The notes under the pieces were generated by a model. It ran no database searches, had not been told where the DNA came from, and was given only the letters and a program-made list of their open reading frames with translations. A DNA stretch of 7,244 bases from Chitinophaga pinensis (GTDB lineage: Bacteria > Planctomycetota > Phycisphaerae > Phycisphaerales > SM1A02): assembly GCA_943329105.2 (NCBI GenBank), contig CALQCP020000117.1, positions 1-7,244 of the forward strand, written 5' to 3'. This document shows, piece after piece, positions 6,356 to 7,244 of this stretch (positions within the stretch are counted from its first letter, which is position 1; each line of letters begins with the position of its first letter). Position numbers and translations under genes: made by a program.

Positions 6356-7244
6356 AGACGCGTTCGATCTGCATCTTGGCCGTCGTTGCGTTGCTGGCCG
6401 TGGTCGGTTGGTGGTCCGTGCGCGGGCACAGCGACGCATCTGCTGATCGCACCGCGCGCGCCTCGCTGTTTGCAGCTGATGAGATTCCACTTGAACAGAT
6501 TGATCGCATTGAACTGACACGTAGCAATGAAGAACCGATCGTCTTTGTTCGAGCCGAAATGGGGTGGATACAACAGTCTCCGTTTTTCCATCCAGCGGAT
6601 TCAGCATCAATTCGAGAAGTGATCGACGTCAGCGCGGCACTGCAAACCACGCGCGCCGTTGACCCGGCGTCCATTGATCCGGAAGCACGCGCGGCGCTTG
6701 GTTTGACGCCGCCCGCCGCAACGTTGAAATTGACGTGGCCGGACGGCGAACGCAGCATTGAACTTGGACGTCGCACGGTGGCAGGGCGAGCATGGGCACA
6801 CGTGGTTGGCCGCTTGGAAGCCGCCAGTATTGATGCATCGCTCCACACTATTGCAGTCGATGGTGACCCGCGGCAGTGGCGATCCACGCGCCTCTATGAG
6901 CCAGGTCCTGCTGATGTTGGCGGTATCGAATTGCGCTACGGATTAGCACCGAGCCAGCGCCTTTGGCTTACTCGTAATGCGGGAAAGTGGCACATTGAAT
7001 CTCCCGTTTCCACACGCGCCGACGCCGACGCAGTGCGCGGATACGTGGAAGCACTTGCGCGCGCACAGGCGGATGCGTTCGTCACCGACCGTCCAAACGA
7101 CTGGAGTACCTTCGGCCTTTCCGCTCCGGAGCGCAGCGTGCGTTTATATGTAGAGAACGTGGCGTCTGCGTTATCATCCGCTAACACCCTTGGCGCGATT
7201 GATGTTGGTGTGACCGCCGCCGAAGGTGCACAGGAGCGGTTCGG
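6352..7244 (+). CDS. DUF4340 domain protein, membrane-anchored, 3'-truncated by the window edge
   Basis: The third gene of the exporter operon; 297 codons are visible and the frame is still open at the right edge. Residues 5-22 are a hydrophobic helix after a short basic start (MKTR), followed by RGHSDAS. This looks like an uncleaved signal anchor; I see no lipobox cysteine. The rest should lie outside the cytoplasmic membrane. The body contains two copies of one unit. Copy one begins at IELTRSNEEPIVFV (residues 53-66) with GWIQQSP (71-77), and copy two begins at IELRYGLAPSQRLWL (192-206) with KWHIESP (212-218). Each is followed by an acidic helix (AD..SIREV / ADADAVRGYV) and a GL..P turn (117-120, 255-259). 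This matches the beta-rich repeats of DUF4340 proteins, which are regularly encoded beside GldG-like permeases. The function is unknown; a structural or substrate-handling partner of the exporter is the likely role. The start overlaps the permease stop (ATGA). Confidence 0.85.
   Translation, partial: MKTRSICILAVVALLAVVGWWSVRGHSDASADRTARASLFAADEIPLEQIDRIELTRSNEEPIVFVRAEMGWIQQSPFFHPADSASIREVIDVSAALQTTRAVDPASIDPEARAALGLTPPAATLKLTWPDGERSIELGRRTVAGRAWAHVVGRLEAASIDASLHTIAVDGDPRQWRSTRLYEPGPADVGGIELRYGLAPSQRLWLTRNAGKWHIESPVSTRADADAVRGYVEALARAQADAFVTDRPNDWSTFGLSAPERSVRLYVENVASALSSANTLGAIDVGVTAAEGAQERF

Noticed and set aside
1..7244. Apparent excess of GATC sites
   Set aside because: A rough hand count gives about 50 against about 26 expected at this GC content, but most fall at in-frame GAT-C (Asp followed by Arg or Pro) or GGATCC codon pairs inside genes. 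They do not cluster in intergenic DNA, so codon use explains them better than an origin or a methylation signal.

Overview
The window is a 7.2 kb piece of a bacterial chromosome of moderately high GC (about 60% by eye). It is densely packed with protein genes and has no RNA genes, insertion sequences, CRISPR arrays or integration signs. The gene content suggests a Gram-negative-type organism outside the Proteobacteria: a PrmC methyltransferase, a PAS-GAF-receiver signalling protein, and an ABC exporter cassette of the gliding-associated (GldA/GldF/GldG) type with a DUF4340 partner. I favour Planctomycetota, perhaps Phycisphaerae, because fused GldF-GldG permeases next to DUF4340 proteins and a mix of weak and clear Shine-Dalgarno sites are familiar there. 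This assignment is inference; no taxonomic marker in the window proves it.

Layout. Positions 3-914 (+) hold the 3' part of prmC, the release-factor glutamine methyltransferase, cut by the left edge. A 50 bp convergent gap follows. Positions 965-2497 (-) encode a PAS-GAF-receiver protein that carries a histidine-kinase-like dimerisation helix with Asp where the phospho-His should be, and no ATPase domain. A 112 bp divergent control region (2498-2609) holds a perfect 10 bp inverted repeat. From 2610 rightward runs a translationally coupled operon: ABC ATPase (2610-3620), a 912-residue fusion of ABC-2 permease and GldG-like extracytoplasmic protein (3617-6355), and a DUF4340 protein (6352 to beyond the right edge). 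Both junctions are 4 bp ATGA overlaps with a good ribosome binding site.

How they work together. The ATPase, the fused permease/GldG protein and the DUF4340 protein very probably form one envelope complex: ATP hydrolysis inside, six or seven membrane helices, and large extracytoplasmic domains. Its substrate is unknown. Such cassettes occur in non-gliding bacteria, so motility should not be assumed. The divergent signalling gene shares the promoter region with the cassette and may be functionally linked, but it has no DNA-binding domain and could not repress or activate the operon directly. prmC is a housekeeping gene and a neighbour only.

The points most worth a second look are the membrane fusion with an unusual helical insertion of about 170 residues, the histidine-less kinase-like signalling protein, the inverted repeat in the divergent promoter region, and the tandem internal repeat in the DUF4340 protein. 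I did not see a clearly new defence or mobile system.
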